A DNA stretch of 6,128 bases from an uncultured Campylobacter sp. (GCF_938045595.1 NZ_CALIBB010000014.1:1-6128); one strand, 5' to 3'. Positions 1-5,887 are shown, counted from the stretch's first letter. The notes: generated by a model not told the origin, from the letters alone. Numbers and translations are program-made.

Positions 1-1
1 G

Positions 2-1090
2 CTGCATGTTTACGACGATACGGCGGCACAATACGCCCACGTAGCCGCACAGATCGCGCAAAGCGGCACTCCGCGCGAAAAGATCGCCGTCATCTTTCGC
101 AATAATTCCAGCGCCGACGGCGTCGAGGTCGCGCTTAAGGAGCTCGATATCGGCGCGAAGCGAAAAGGCGGCGTGAGCTTTTTTGAAAGCCGCGAGATCA
201 AGGCCTTTACGGACATCTTCGCGATGATAATAAACCCAAAAGATATGATGGCCTTTATGAGCACGTGCGAATACGCAAGAGGCGTCGGCAGCGCGCTAAG
301 CAAGGAGCTTTTCGATGCGTTAATCGCGCTTGGGCACGGAAGCATTCACGCAGGGCTTTTGCGCCCCGACGAGAGCGTTAAAATTTTTGAAAAAAAGAGG
401 AAAAACTATCAGCTCGGGCTTTTTGACGATGTCGATATTATCGGCTCGGCATCGCGCTTTGAAGCTTTGGAATTTGACGAGTTTTTTCGCTCGCACCCGG
501 TTCTAAAACACAATAAAATCACCGAGGGCGGCGCCGTATTTTTGCACGAAATTTATAAAATTTTTAAAAAAAGCGGCTCAGTTGCGAGGTCTGCTACGCT
601 CATCTCGCAGATCAAAAACTCGCGCCTTTTCGCGCTTGTGGCGGATTTCATCGCGACAAAGCGCGCGACGCTAAAAAACGGCAAGATAGACGACGAGCGC
701 AAAAAGGACGAGACCGCTCGCATTTACGATAAATGCGGCATTTTAGAGCAGATCGCCGGCAAATACGCGGATCCGCAGAGCTTTTATAACTTCATAACCC
801 TGGGCGCAAAGGAGATGAGCGAGGGCGAGGGGGTAAATCTGCTCAGCGTACACGCAAGCAAGGGGCTTGAGTTTTGCAGCGTCTATCTCATCGATCTGGC
901 GCAAAACCGCTTCCCGAACCTCAAGCTAATAGCGATGGGCGGCAGCCTGGAGGAGGAACGGCGGCTATTTTACGTGGCGGTCACCAGAGCGCGCGACGAG
1001 CTGGTGCTAAGCTACGCGAAATTTGATAAGATCAGAAAGATTAATTACGAGCCGAGTTGCTTTTTAAGGGAAGCGGGACTAGTGAAGTAA
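2..1090 (+). CDS. UvrD/Rep/PcrA-type superfamily 1A DNA helicase, C-terminal part (5' end outside window)
   Basis: The frame is open from base 2 to the TAA at 1088-1090, giving 362 residues that lack the N-terminal Walker A and DExx motifs. An ATP-driven 3'-5' DNA unwinding role in repair or replication restart follows from family knowledge. Fragment residues 28-35 (IAVIFRNN) match motif IV. Residues 56-65 (GGVSFFESRE) match the GGxxFFxRxEIKD segment that opens the 2B region. Residues 278-291 (VNLLSVHASKGLEF) are motif V. Residues 317-334 (EEERRLFYVAVTRARDEL) are motif VI with the arginine finger in VTRAR. The protein stops 28 residues after motif VI, just past YEPSCFLRE, which matches the PSRFL.E segment of E. 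coli Rep and UvrD. It therefore lacks the longer C-terminal tail of E. coli UvrD and PcrA. A GTG at 173 lies inside the conserved FF segment and is not the start. No gene follows for 1.19 kb. Family assignment is firm; the choice between uvrD, rep and pcrA is not. Confidence 0.93.
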   Translation: MHVYDDTAAQYAHVAAQIAQSGTPREKIAVIFRNNSSADGVEVALKELDIGAKRKGGVSFFESREIKAFTDIFAMIINPKDMMAFMSTCEYARGVGSALSKELFDALIALGHGSIHAGLLRPDESVKIFEKKRKNYQLGLFDDVDIIGSASRFEALEFDEFFRSHPVLKHNKITEGGAVFLHEIYKIFKKSGSVARSATLISQIKNSRLFALVADFIATKRATLKNGKIDDERKKDETARIYDKCGILEQIAGKYADPQSFYNFITLGAKEMSEGEGVNLLSVHASKGLEFCSVYLIDLAQNRFPNLKLIAMGGSLEEERRLFYVAVTRARDELVLSYAKFDKIRKINYEPSCFLREAGLVK

Positions 1091-1104
1091 GGCAAAATTT
1101 TGCT

Positions 1105-1131
1105 CGCTAAATTTTAAATTTTATTTTAGCG
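1105..1131 (+). terminator. weak inverted repeat just after the helicase stop, possible terminator
   Basis: CGCTAAA at 1105-1111 is repeated inverted as TTTAGCG at 1125-1131 around an AT-rich 13-nt loop, beginning 15 bp after the helicase stop codon. Position suits a transcription end, but the stem is short and AT-rich and no T-run follows (the next bases are GCGGCG). The arms also belong to the AAATTT motif that fills all spacers here, so the symmetry may be incidental. Confidence 0.22.
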
Positions 1132-1669
1132 CGGCGTGGATCGTTTGGGGTAAGAATTTTACTCCTCGCATACTCTCGACGCGCCGCCCTGCTTCTTTGT
1201 CGGATTGCTGAAATAAGAATTTCGCCGCACGATTTTTGTAAAATTTTGCAGTGCGGGCGCTACGACGCTAATATGAGCGTGATTTTGCGTAGTTAGAATT
1301 GCGAAGCGGTAGGCTCTTTTGCGAGCCAAAATTTATCGACATTTTGCCTAAATTCTAGCCCGACATACGGACTAGCGATAAAATTTTACCCCCATCCGCT
1401 ATTTTAGAATTTCTCCCGAGCCTAAGGACGATTTTAATTTATAGCGGCGAAATTTTGCCCTTACTTGAAATTTTACCGAAGCTCACTGCGGGTTGCAAGA
1501 TTTCGCGCTCGTCACGCTCGCACTGGGCGGCGGTAGGGCGGAATCGCGCCTAAAGCGGCATAGCGGCGCAAAATTTCCACGGCTCAGCGCAAAATCGCTC
1601 TTGATCGCAAAATACGGCGGCTTTAAACTTGCTATTTTGCGGCTCGATAAATTTCATGGGCGGTAACGA

Positions 1670-1759
1670 GGTTTGACGCTACGTCTAAAAGACGCGATTA
1701 CTCGGACTTTTTTTCAAACCGCGCGCGGTGCGATAGCAAGGTCGGAGGCAGTTTGAAAA
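1670..1759 (+). repeat. two overlapping inverted repeats sharing one arm (possible RNA structure)
   Basis: TTTTCAAAC at 1711-1719 pairs perfectly (9 bp) with GTTTGAAAA at 1751-1759 across a GC-rich 31-nt loop. The same central arm (TCAAACC, 1714-1720) also pairs with GGTTTGA at 1670-1676. The two pairings are mutually exclusive, and a run of seven T lies at 1708-1714. A smaller hairpin, CGTCT-AAA-AGACG, sits at 1682-1694. Such exclusive stems occur in attenuators, but no gene follows on either strand nearby, so function is unsupported. Confidence 0.3.
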
Positions 1760-1767
1760 TGGTGATA

Positions 1768-1803
1768 TTGCAGTGCGGGCAGCTGTAAAATTTCACACTG
1801 CAA
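1768..1803. repeat. 8-bp perfect inverted repeat TTGCAGTG / CACTGCAA
   Basis: TTGCAGTG at 1768-1775 is followed after 20 nt by its exact inverse complement CACTGCAA at 1796-1803. The left arm is part of a 13-bp sequence (TTGCAGTGCGGGC, 1768-1780) also found at 1246-1258, about 520 bp away, where the inverted partner is absent. It could be a hairpin or a protein binding site; chance cannot be excluded in a region this repetitive. Confidence 0.3.
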
Positions 1804-2283
1804 CTCGCAGGATTAAATTTTAAAATTTTGCTCCCGCTCTGTTGCATGGTTTTAACGCGGCGAATTCCCCGCAAAATCTTACGCGGGTAGAATTCTACGA
1901 CAAAATTCTGAGATAATAAAATTTCACCGCCCTATTTTGCTTTTTTTCTTACTTTGAAATTTACGTGTTTTATACATCGCGGAGCTAAAATTTTATTTGA
2001 TAAATTCCAAAAATACCGGAAATTCCACGACGAGTTAAAATTTTAAAGCACATCAAATTTACAGCGCTGCGAAATTTAAAATTTCACTACGTATTGCGCG
2101 TGCTGTAAAAAATACGCGCCCTACCGAATTTATTGGAGCGGCGACAACTCGCATATTTGTTAAATAGATTTCGCATCGCGTAAAATTCCATTGCCGGTAA
2201 AGTTTGCTGCCGATCAATTTATCGCCGCATAAAATGCTGTCCGCGCAAATTTAACGCAGCGCAAAGCCCTTCGCCGCGTAAAC

Positions 2284-2952
2284 TCACAGCGTATTAAACA
2301 CCCTATCTCCCGCGTCTCCGAGGCCCGGCACGATATATTTTTGCTCGTTTAATTTCTCGTCGATCGCCGCGGTAAAAACCTCGACCTGCGGGTAGATCTC
2401 GCTAAATCTATGAAGCCCCTCGGGCGCTGCGATGATGGAGATAAATTTGATCTTTTTGACGCCGTTTTTCAGCAGAAATTTCACCGCATCGATCGCCGTG
2501 CCGCCGGTCGCAAACATCGGATCGATGATGATTGCGGTGCGCTCTGCGGCGTCTGCGGGCAGTTTGGCGTAAAAAAACTCCGCCTGTGCGGTCTTTTCGT
2601 CGCGCTGAAAGCCTAAAAATCCTACGCTGGCATCGGGCATAAGCTTAAATACGCTATCTAGCATCCCCAGCGCGGCGCGCAAAATCGGGCAGATCATGAT
2701 CTTTGTGGCGAGCTTATACGCGCTGGTTTGCGCCACGGGCGTATGCACGCTCACCTCGCGCAGCGCCAGATCGCGCGTCGCCTCAAACATCATCAGGTAG
2801 CTGATCTCATCGACGAGCATGCGGAACTGAAACGGATCGGTCCCCCGATCGCGCAAGATCGTGAGCTTATGCTCGATCAGCGGGTGCTTGATCAGCCTCA
2901 CGTTAGGCAGCTCGCACGCGGTTTGGTGCGTACATTTTTGGCTTTGGCTCAT
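2284..2952 (-). CDS. upp: uracil phosphoribosyltransferase
   Basis: This 222-residue protein catalyses uracil + PRPP to UMP + PPi, a cytoplasmic pyrimidine salvage step. It aligns by eye with E. coli Upp over nearly its whole length. Matches are KHPLIEHKLTILRD near residues 22-35, the CPILRAALGM segment at 88-97, and the PRPP-binding loop IIIDPMFATGGTA at 141-153 (Phe replaces the usual Leu in DPMLATGG). The AAPEGLHRF segment is at 175-183 and the C-terminal uracil-binding YIVPGLGDAGDRVF at 206-219. It is about 14 residues longer than the usual 208, all at the N-terminus, which carries Cys7 and Cys13. The ATG at 2950-2952 has an excellent AAGGAG five bases upstream, which favours this start over a GTG at codon 18 closer to the family's usual start. 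It converges on the helicase gene across 1.19 kb and has 546 bp of non-coding DNA upstream, so it is probably transcribed alone. Confidence 0.96.
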   Translation of the reverse strand: MSQSQKCTHQTACELPNVRLIKHPLIEHKLTILRDRGTDPFQFRMLVDEISYLMMFEATRDLALREVSVHTPVAQTSAYKLATKIMICPILRAALGMLDSVFKLMPDASVGFLGFQRDEKTAQAEFFYAKLPADAAERTAIIIDPMFATGGTAIDAVKFLLKNGVKKIKFISIIAAPEGLHRFSEIYPQVEVFTAAIDEKLNEQKYIVPGLGDAGDRVFNTL

Positions 2953-2955
2953 TTT

Positions 2956-2963
2956 CTCTCCTT
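2956..2963 (-). promoter_or_regulatory. Shine-Dalgarno site of upp
   Basis: Read on the minus strand this is AAGGAGAG, with the AGGAG core five bases before the ATG at 2952. It decides the longer upp start. The 15-base string TAAGGAGAGAAAATG covering site and start is identical to that at the FMN-binding protein gene (5882-5896). Confidence 0.85.
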
Positions 2964-2981
2964 AAATTTACTGAATTTTGC

Positions 2982-2993
2982 GCCCTCTTGGGC
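2982..2993 (-). promoter_or_regulatory. small hairpin in the upp leader
   Basis: GCCC and GGGC flank a four-base loop at 2982-2993, about 20 bases upstream of the upp ribosome binding site. The stem is only 4 bp. It could affect the upp leader, or act as a weak stop for transcription on the plus strand, where ATTTT follows. No gene on the plus strand needs one, and I have no independent support for a role. Confidence 0.2.
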
Positions 2994-3498
2994 ATTTTGA
3001 TCGTATGTTTTAGCACGAGCGCTCGCGTCATGTCGCTGAAATTTCGCCGATAACGGCAACGCGATTTTAAATTTAGCTCATTTTAGCTCGCAATGCGCGC
3101 GTTACGTTTAAATTTAGCTCGGCGGCTCACTTTTAATTTAGCGCTTTTAAAAACGCAGCCCTTTAAATTTTGCTCGCTTGCGTCGCCTCTGATTTGGTCG
3201 CTATTTAAACAGGGCGCGCTTTCTATCGGCACCGAGCGCTACTTTTCGGCGAGCGCTCGCGGCGTAAATTTCATCTGCGAAATTATCGTCTGAGGCGGCT
3301 TTAAATTTACTTAATGCTCGCGCTCGTGAGCCAAATTTTAAAATTCCCAGCTATCTTGCGCGCCGATAAAATTTTAATTTCATACACGCTGATTGCCCCG
3401 CAAACGAGCTGAAATAAATCTGGCATATCCTCAAATTTAGCCCGCCGCAAGCGGTTAAATTTGCCCTGCCGAAGCGATCAAATTTAACCGCAAAGCCC

Positions 3499-4092
3499 CT
3501 ACTCCTTCACCACGCGCAGGAACGAATACACGTCCTGCACCCCGGGCGCGTGCGTCGCGTACCAGATCGCATGCTTTTCGTGCTCGATGTCCGTTACTAC
3601 GCCGCTAAATACCACGTCGCAGCCCACGATCGCCACGCGCACCGCAGTGCCCGAAACGTCGGTGTCGGAAAAGAGATTTTTCTTTAAATTTGTAAAAATT
3701 TCAAACGAATTGCACGGATATTCGGGCTTTTTGACGCGCAGATAGGTATGCACGCGCCGCACGCCTTCGGTTTGCCGAGCTAAAGTAAGCAACGGCTCGC
3801 GCATCGCTTCGCTATCCAGAAGCCCGATGAGATAGACCTCGCCGTAGAAGCATTCGACCTCCAAATCCCAGCTGCTAAGGCCTTTGGTAAATAGAATTTT
3901 GCTTTGGATTTTAGTCTGGATGAGTTTGTCGCTGGCGACCTCGCTCACGCTGCGGCGGTCGCGCGCTACGGAATAGATGTCGTATACGCTAAGCGCGTTG
4001 CCAGCGGGCGCCAGCGGAGCCGCGCACGAGCTAAATAGCGCCGCGCAAGAGAGCAAAAACACCGCTAAAATCGCTAGAAACAAAACCCTCAA
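3499..4092 (-). CDS. two-BON-domain lipoprotein, DolP/YraP/OsmY type
   Basis: This 197-residue protein has a hydrophobic N-terminal signal (about residues 2-22) with two candidate lipid-attachment cysteines, Cys16 (LLSC) and Cys23 (FSSC), so it is probably an envelope lipoprotein. After the mature N-terminus, YDIYSVARDRRSVSEVASD resembles the DPRSVGTQVDD lead-in of E. coli DolP. BON domain 1 spans about 54-121, with the conserved Gly in YGEVYLIG (84-90) and EGVRRV (110-114). BON domain 2 spans about 130-195, with VFSGVV (161-166) and PGVQDVYSF (183-191). BON domains bind phospholipid in family members, and DolP supports outer-membrane integrity; that role here is inferred. The length matches DolP (191). 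The start is TTG at 4090-4092 with GGAG five bases upstream. The nearby ATG at 4095-4097 is out of frame and stops at once. Long spacers on both sides suggest a single-gene transcript. Confidence 0.85.
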   Translation of the reverse strand: MRVLFLAILAVFLLSCAALFSSCAAPLAPAGNALSVYDIYSVARDRRSVSEVASDKLIQTKIQSKILFTKGLSSWDLEVECFYGEVYLIGLLDSEAMREPLLTLARQTEGVRRVHTYLRVKKPEYPCNSFEIFTNLKKNLFSDTDVSGTAVRVAIVGCDVVFSGVVTDIEHEKHAIWYATHAPGVQDVYSFLRVVKE

Positions 4093-4466
4093 ACCATCTC
4101 CAATCTCGTTTAATTTCTAATTATTTCAAACCTGCTTTAAGCTCACTTTTTAAATTTAGCCCCGCAGGCGCCATTTTGCCGCAACTTGAAATTTTGCTCC
4201 GTAAAATTCCGCCTAAACCGCACGCTGCAAAATTTTACAATGAAAATTTTAAAATTTGCGTTGTAATTCGCGCAGCTTGCGGAATTCTGCGTTTTCTTCG
4301 CTGCGAAATTTCACGCGCAGTATTCGTCGCCGTAAAATTCTACACGGCTAAATTTCGTTGCAAATTTGCCGCTGCGAATTCTACGAGTAAAATTTCTCGA
4401 GGCGGAATTCGCTTCTGTAAAATTTTATATTTCAAAACCCGCGCCCAAAATTCCGCCCAATCGCGG
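4093..4466. repeat. 374-bp non-coding spacer with a cluster of RAATTY motifs
   Basis: Between the lipoprotein start and the SDR stop, AAATTT or its variants AAATTC and GAATTC recur. Positions read by eye are 4152, 4189, 4204, 4230, 4244, 4252, 4282, 4306, 4335, 4350, 4362, 4376, 4390, 4405 and 4430. Many steps are 12-15 bp or about double that. GAATTC appears three times (4282, 4376, 4405). Flanks are often GTAAAATTC-TAC or GCGAAATTTCAC, so the units resemble each other beyond the core. A plus-strand frame crosses this spacer but is low-complexity and runs antisense into the SDR gene. No promoter could be picked out. Confidence 0.6.
4098..4101 (-). promoter_or_regulatory. Shine-Dalgarno GGAG supporting the TTG start of the BON lipoprotein
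   Basis: On the minus strand GGAG ends five bases before the TTG codon at 4090-4092. An ATG overlapping this spacer (4095-4097) is in another frame and reads ATG GTT TGA, so it cannot start the gene. The spacing and the signal peptide that follows directly make TTG the best start. Confidence 0.6.
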
Positions 4467-5240
4467 CTAATTCGTCGTAAGCCCGCCGTCTATCGCAAAT
4501 ATCGCGCCGCTGACCCATTTCGCCGCATCCGACGCCAAAAACACCGCCGCATCGCCGATGTCCTGCGCGCTGCCGATTTTGCCGAGCGGATAGATATTTT
4601 GCACCATCTGTTCAAACGCCTCGCGCCCCTGCGGGCTAAGCGCGCTTAAATTTCGCTCAAACTGCGGCGTCAGCACGCTTCCTGGCGCTATGGCATTAAC
4701 GCGAATGCCGAGTTTGCCGACCTCGAAGGCAAGCGATTTAGTGAAAGAATTTAGCGCGCCTTTGGTGATCGAATACGCCGTCGTGGTGCGCCCCACGAGC
4801 ATTCGGTTCGCAAAATACGACGAGATATTTATCACGCAGCCCTTGCTAGCCGCAAGCGCGCCCAAAAGCCCCTGAGTAAGCAGATAGGGCGCTTTGACGT
4901 TTAGGTTTAGATGGGCATCCAGCAGCGCTTCGTCGGTCGCCTCAAACGGTACGAATTTTCCCAACCCGGCGTTATTTATAAGGATATCTATCTTAAGAGG
5001 TAGCGCTAAAATGCGCTCGCAAAGGCCTTTTATCGTTTTGCTTTGCGCCAAATCCGCCTCTATCGCGTAAGCTTTCACGCCGTAACCGCCCAATGCCTCC
5101 TGCGCGATTTTTAATTTCTCCTCGCTTCTGCCGAGCAGGATCAAATTTGCGCCCTCTTCGGCGAAACACTTTGCGATGCCAAGCCCTATGCCGTCGCTTC
5201 CGCCAGTGATTACGGCGGTTTTGCCCTCTAATCGTTTCAT
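4467..5240 (-). CDS. short-chain dehydrogenase/reductase (classical SDR family)
   Basis: This 257-residue cytoplasmic oxidoreductase has the full set of classical SDR motifs. Numbering from the chosen start, TGGSDGIG at 12-19 is the dinucleotide-binding TGxxxGxG. NNAG is at 89-92, the structural Asn at 114 (LNLNV), and the catalytic Ser at 140/141 (INISS). The Tyr156-x-x-x-Lys160 pair follows, then PGSVLTP (187-192) and the terminal DGGLTT. Arg38 directly after the second strand (LLGRSEE) suggests NADP(H) preference, an inference from family knowledge. The Ser-to-Tyr gap is about two residues longer than in FabG. Length and C-terminus resemble gluconate 5-dehydrogenase, glucose 1-dehydrogenase and FabG-like reductases, and the substrate cannot be assigned. 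The ATG at 5238-5240 has AAGGAA six bases upstream and gives the usual SDR N-terminus (MKRLEGKTAVITGG). A TTG 21 bases further up is less likely. Neighbours give no pathway clue. Confidence 0.93.
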   Translation of the reverse strand: MKRLEGKTAVITGGSDGIGLGIAKCFAEEGANLILLGRSEEKLKIAQEALGGYGVKAYAIEADLAQSKTIKGLCERILALPLKIDILINNAGLGKFVPFEATDEALLDAHLNLNVKAPYLLTQGLLGALAASKGCVINISSYFANRMLVGRTTTAYSITKGALNSFTKSLAFEVGKLGIRVNAIAPGSVLTPQFERNLSALSPQGREAFEQMVQNIYPLGKIGSAQDIGDAAVFLASDAAKWVSGAIFAIDGGLTTN

Positions 5241-5244
5241 ACTT

Positions 5245-5250
5245 TTCCTT
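5245..5250 (-). promoter_or_regulatory. Shine-Dalgarno site of the SDR gene
   Basis: AAGGAA on the minus strand lies a few bases before the ATG at 5238-5240. It favours this ATG over the in-frame TTG at 5259-5261, which would place the site inside the coding region. Confidence 0.7.
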
Positions 5251-5310
5251 TCAATACGCAAATTTATGCTCTAAAAATTTGAGCGAGACTTACGGATCTT
5301 GCAAACTTCG

Positions 5311-5493
5311 AAATTTTGCAGGCTTTGAAATTTTATTAACTTTAAAATTTCGCCCGCTTTAAAATTTTACGGCGAAGCAAAATTTCGTCAATAAAATTTT
5401 ACTAATTTTAAAATTCCATCGATAAAATTTCACGGCAAAATTCCATCGTAAAGCTCGCGGCGGAATTTCATCGGGAATTTCATCCGTAAATTC
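5311..5493. repeat. near-periodic array of AAATTT-type palindromes, about 17-bp step
   Basis: In the 275-bp spacer between the SDR and FMN-protein genes, AAATTT or close variants start at 5311, 5328, 5345, 5362, 5380, 5394, 5411, 5425, 5438, 5463, 5475 and 5488. The first five steps are 17, 17, 17, 18 and 14 bp, then 17, 14, 13, 25, 12 and 13. The last copies degrade to AAATTC and GAATTT. Between cores the bases vary, though CATCG or CGTC-like strings recur (CCATCGATAA, CCATCGTAAA, TTCATCGGG, TTCATCCG). This is a degenerate tandem array and not a CRISPR. It sits upstream of the SDR gene and downstream of the FMN-protein gene, so it could hold the SDR promoter or a multi-site protein target. 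Confidence 0.6.
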
Positions 5494-5515
5494 CACCCAA
5501 ACTGCGCCGCTTGGC

Positions 5516-5884
5516 TTACAGCACCTGTTTTACGCTACTAGCCGTGATTTCAAGTAGCCTCGTAGCAAACGGAAATTTCGCCTTCGTTTCTTCAAACTCC
5601 GCGCCACTATCAATAAAACGCGCTGTGCCCTTCACTACAAAGCCGCGCCCCGCTCCGAACCTGCCTGCTAGCTCCTTCGTTGCGACGCTAAGCTCGACGT
5701 CTGGATTAATCTGCACATTGCTTTGCGTCTTTTTCATGCCCGCAGCAGGTATCAGAATGCGGTTTTCTTTGATAACGAGATATTTATTCCACGTGTTACT
5801 GATATGAGCCTCGCCGTGCGCGCAAGTAGCGATGCCCACGGCACATTCGTAATTTAAAATTTCCAAAAACTCTTTGCTAAACAT
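5516..5884 (-). CDS. small FMN-binding split-barrel protein (pyridoxamine 5'-phosphate oxidase-like family)
   Basis: This 122-residue protein is one compact flavin-binding split-barrel domain. It aligns by eye from end to end with the 122-residue FMN-binding protein of Desulfovibrio vulgaris. Shared blocks are the N-terminal F-E-L segment, NTWNKYL at 30-36 (NTWNSYL there), IPAAGMKKTQSNV at 45-57 (VPVGGMHKTEANV), AGRFGAGRGFVVKGTA at 73-88 (AGRNGPGTGFLIRGSA), and EFE near 97 with a final ITxxSxxQxL. Family members bind FMN and act in electron transfer or flavin-dependent reduction in the cytoplasm. The partner here is unknown, and a PLP biosynthesis role is unlikely at this size. The ATG at 5882-5884 has AAGGAG five bases upstream. 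The upstream partial gene ends 97 bp away on the same strand, so co-transcription with it is possible. No signal peptide or membrane segment is visible. Confidence 0.9.
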   Translation of the reverse strand: MFSKEFLEILNYECAVGIATCAHGEAHISNTWNKYLVIKENRILIPAAGMKKTQSNVQINPDVELSVATKELAGRFGAGRGFVVKGTARFIDSGAEFEETKAKFPFATRLLEITASSVKQVL

Positions 5885-5887
5885 TTT

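Larger units (their letters stand above)
1091..2283. other. 1.19-kb gene-free region between convergent genes, rich in AAATTT motifs
   Basis: No open frame of useful length or recognisable protein remnant is visible on either strand. I counted about 21 AAATTT hexamers by eye, most embedded in longer forms such as TAAAATTTTA or GCGAAATTTC, plus scattered GAATTC and AAATTC variants (for example at 1862, 1890 and 1903). A GC-richer block at about 1480-1760 breaks the pattern and could be the remnant of a lost gene, but I recognise no product in it. No tRNA-like or rRNA-like sequence was seen. The region separates the 3' ends of the helicase and upp, so it need not hold any promoter for them. Its length is unusual for Campylobacter, whose genes are generally tightly packed. 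Confidence 0.7.
2953..3498. other. 546-bp non-coding spacer with AAATTTAGC-type repeats
   Basis: Between the upp start and the lipoprotein stop there is no convincing gene. A 66-codon plus-strand frame (3093-3293) has no ribosome binding site and is made largely of the spacer repeat. I count about 12 AAATTT hexamers here, several extended to AAATTTAGC or AAATTTGCC. A 14-bp exact direct repeat, TTTAAATTTAGCTC, occurs at 3066-3079 and 3107-3120, with near copies at 3131 and 3162. The upp promoter should lie near the left end, but I cannot single out a -10/-35 pair with confidence in this AT-motif background. Confidence 0.65.

Noticed and set aside
173..175. GTG as start of the helicase
   Set aside because: It falls inside the conserved GGVSFFESRE segment, and the frame is open to the left edge with matching family sequence.
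10..345. Minus-strand frame opposite the helicase
   Set aside because: It is antisense to a helicase segment with clear motifs.
1682..1714. Hairpin CGTCT-AAA-AGACG with downstream T-run as a terminator
   Set aside because: The seven-T run begins 14 bases after the stem, too far for an intrinsic terminator, and no gene ends nearby.
1091..2283. tRNA, rRNA, insertion sequence or replication origin in the gene desert
   Set aside because: I saw no T-loop-like sequence, transposase remnant, terminal inverted repeats with target duplication, or DnaA-box cluster.
2410..3000. Two plus-strand frames opposite upp
   Set aside because: They are antisense shadows of a firmly identified gene, with Arg/His/Asp-rich composition typical of such frames.
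3093..3293. 66-codon plus-strand open frame between upp and the lipoprotein gene
   Set aside because: There is no Shine-Dalgarno before its ATG, the composition follows the spacer repeats, and no family is recognised.
4176..4649. 157-codon plus-strand open frame across the spacer and the 3' end of the SDR gene
   Set aside because: It is made of the AAATTT spacer repeat and then runs antisense to a clear SDR gene. It has no convincing ribosome binding site and no recognisable domain.
5241..5261. TTG start seven codons upstream for the SDR
   Set aside because: The ATG at 5238-5240 has a proper ribosome binding site and gives the standard SDR N-terminus.
5311..5493. CRISPR-like array
   Set aside because: The units are only 13-18 bp, degenerate and without defined spacers, and there are no cas genes.
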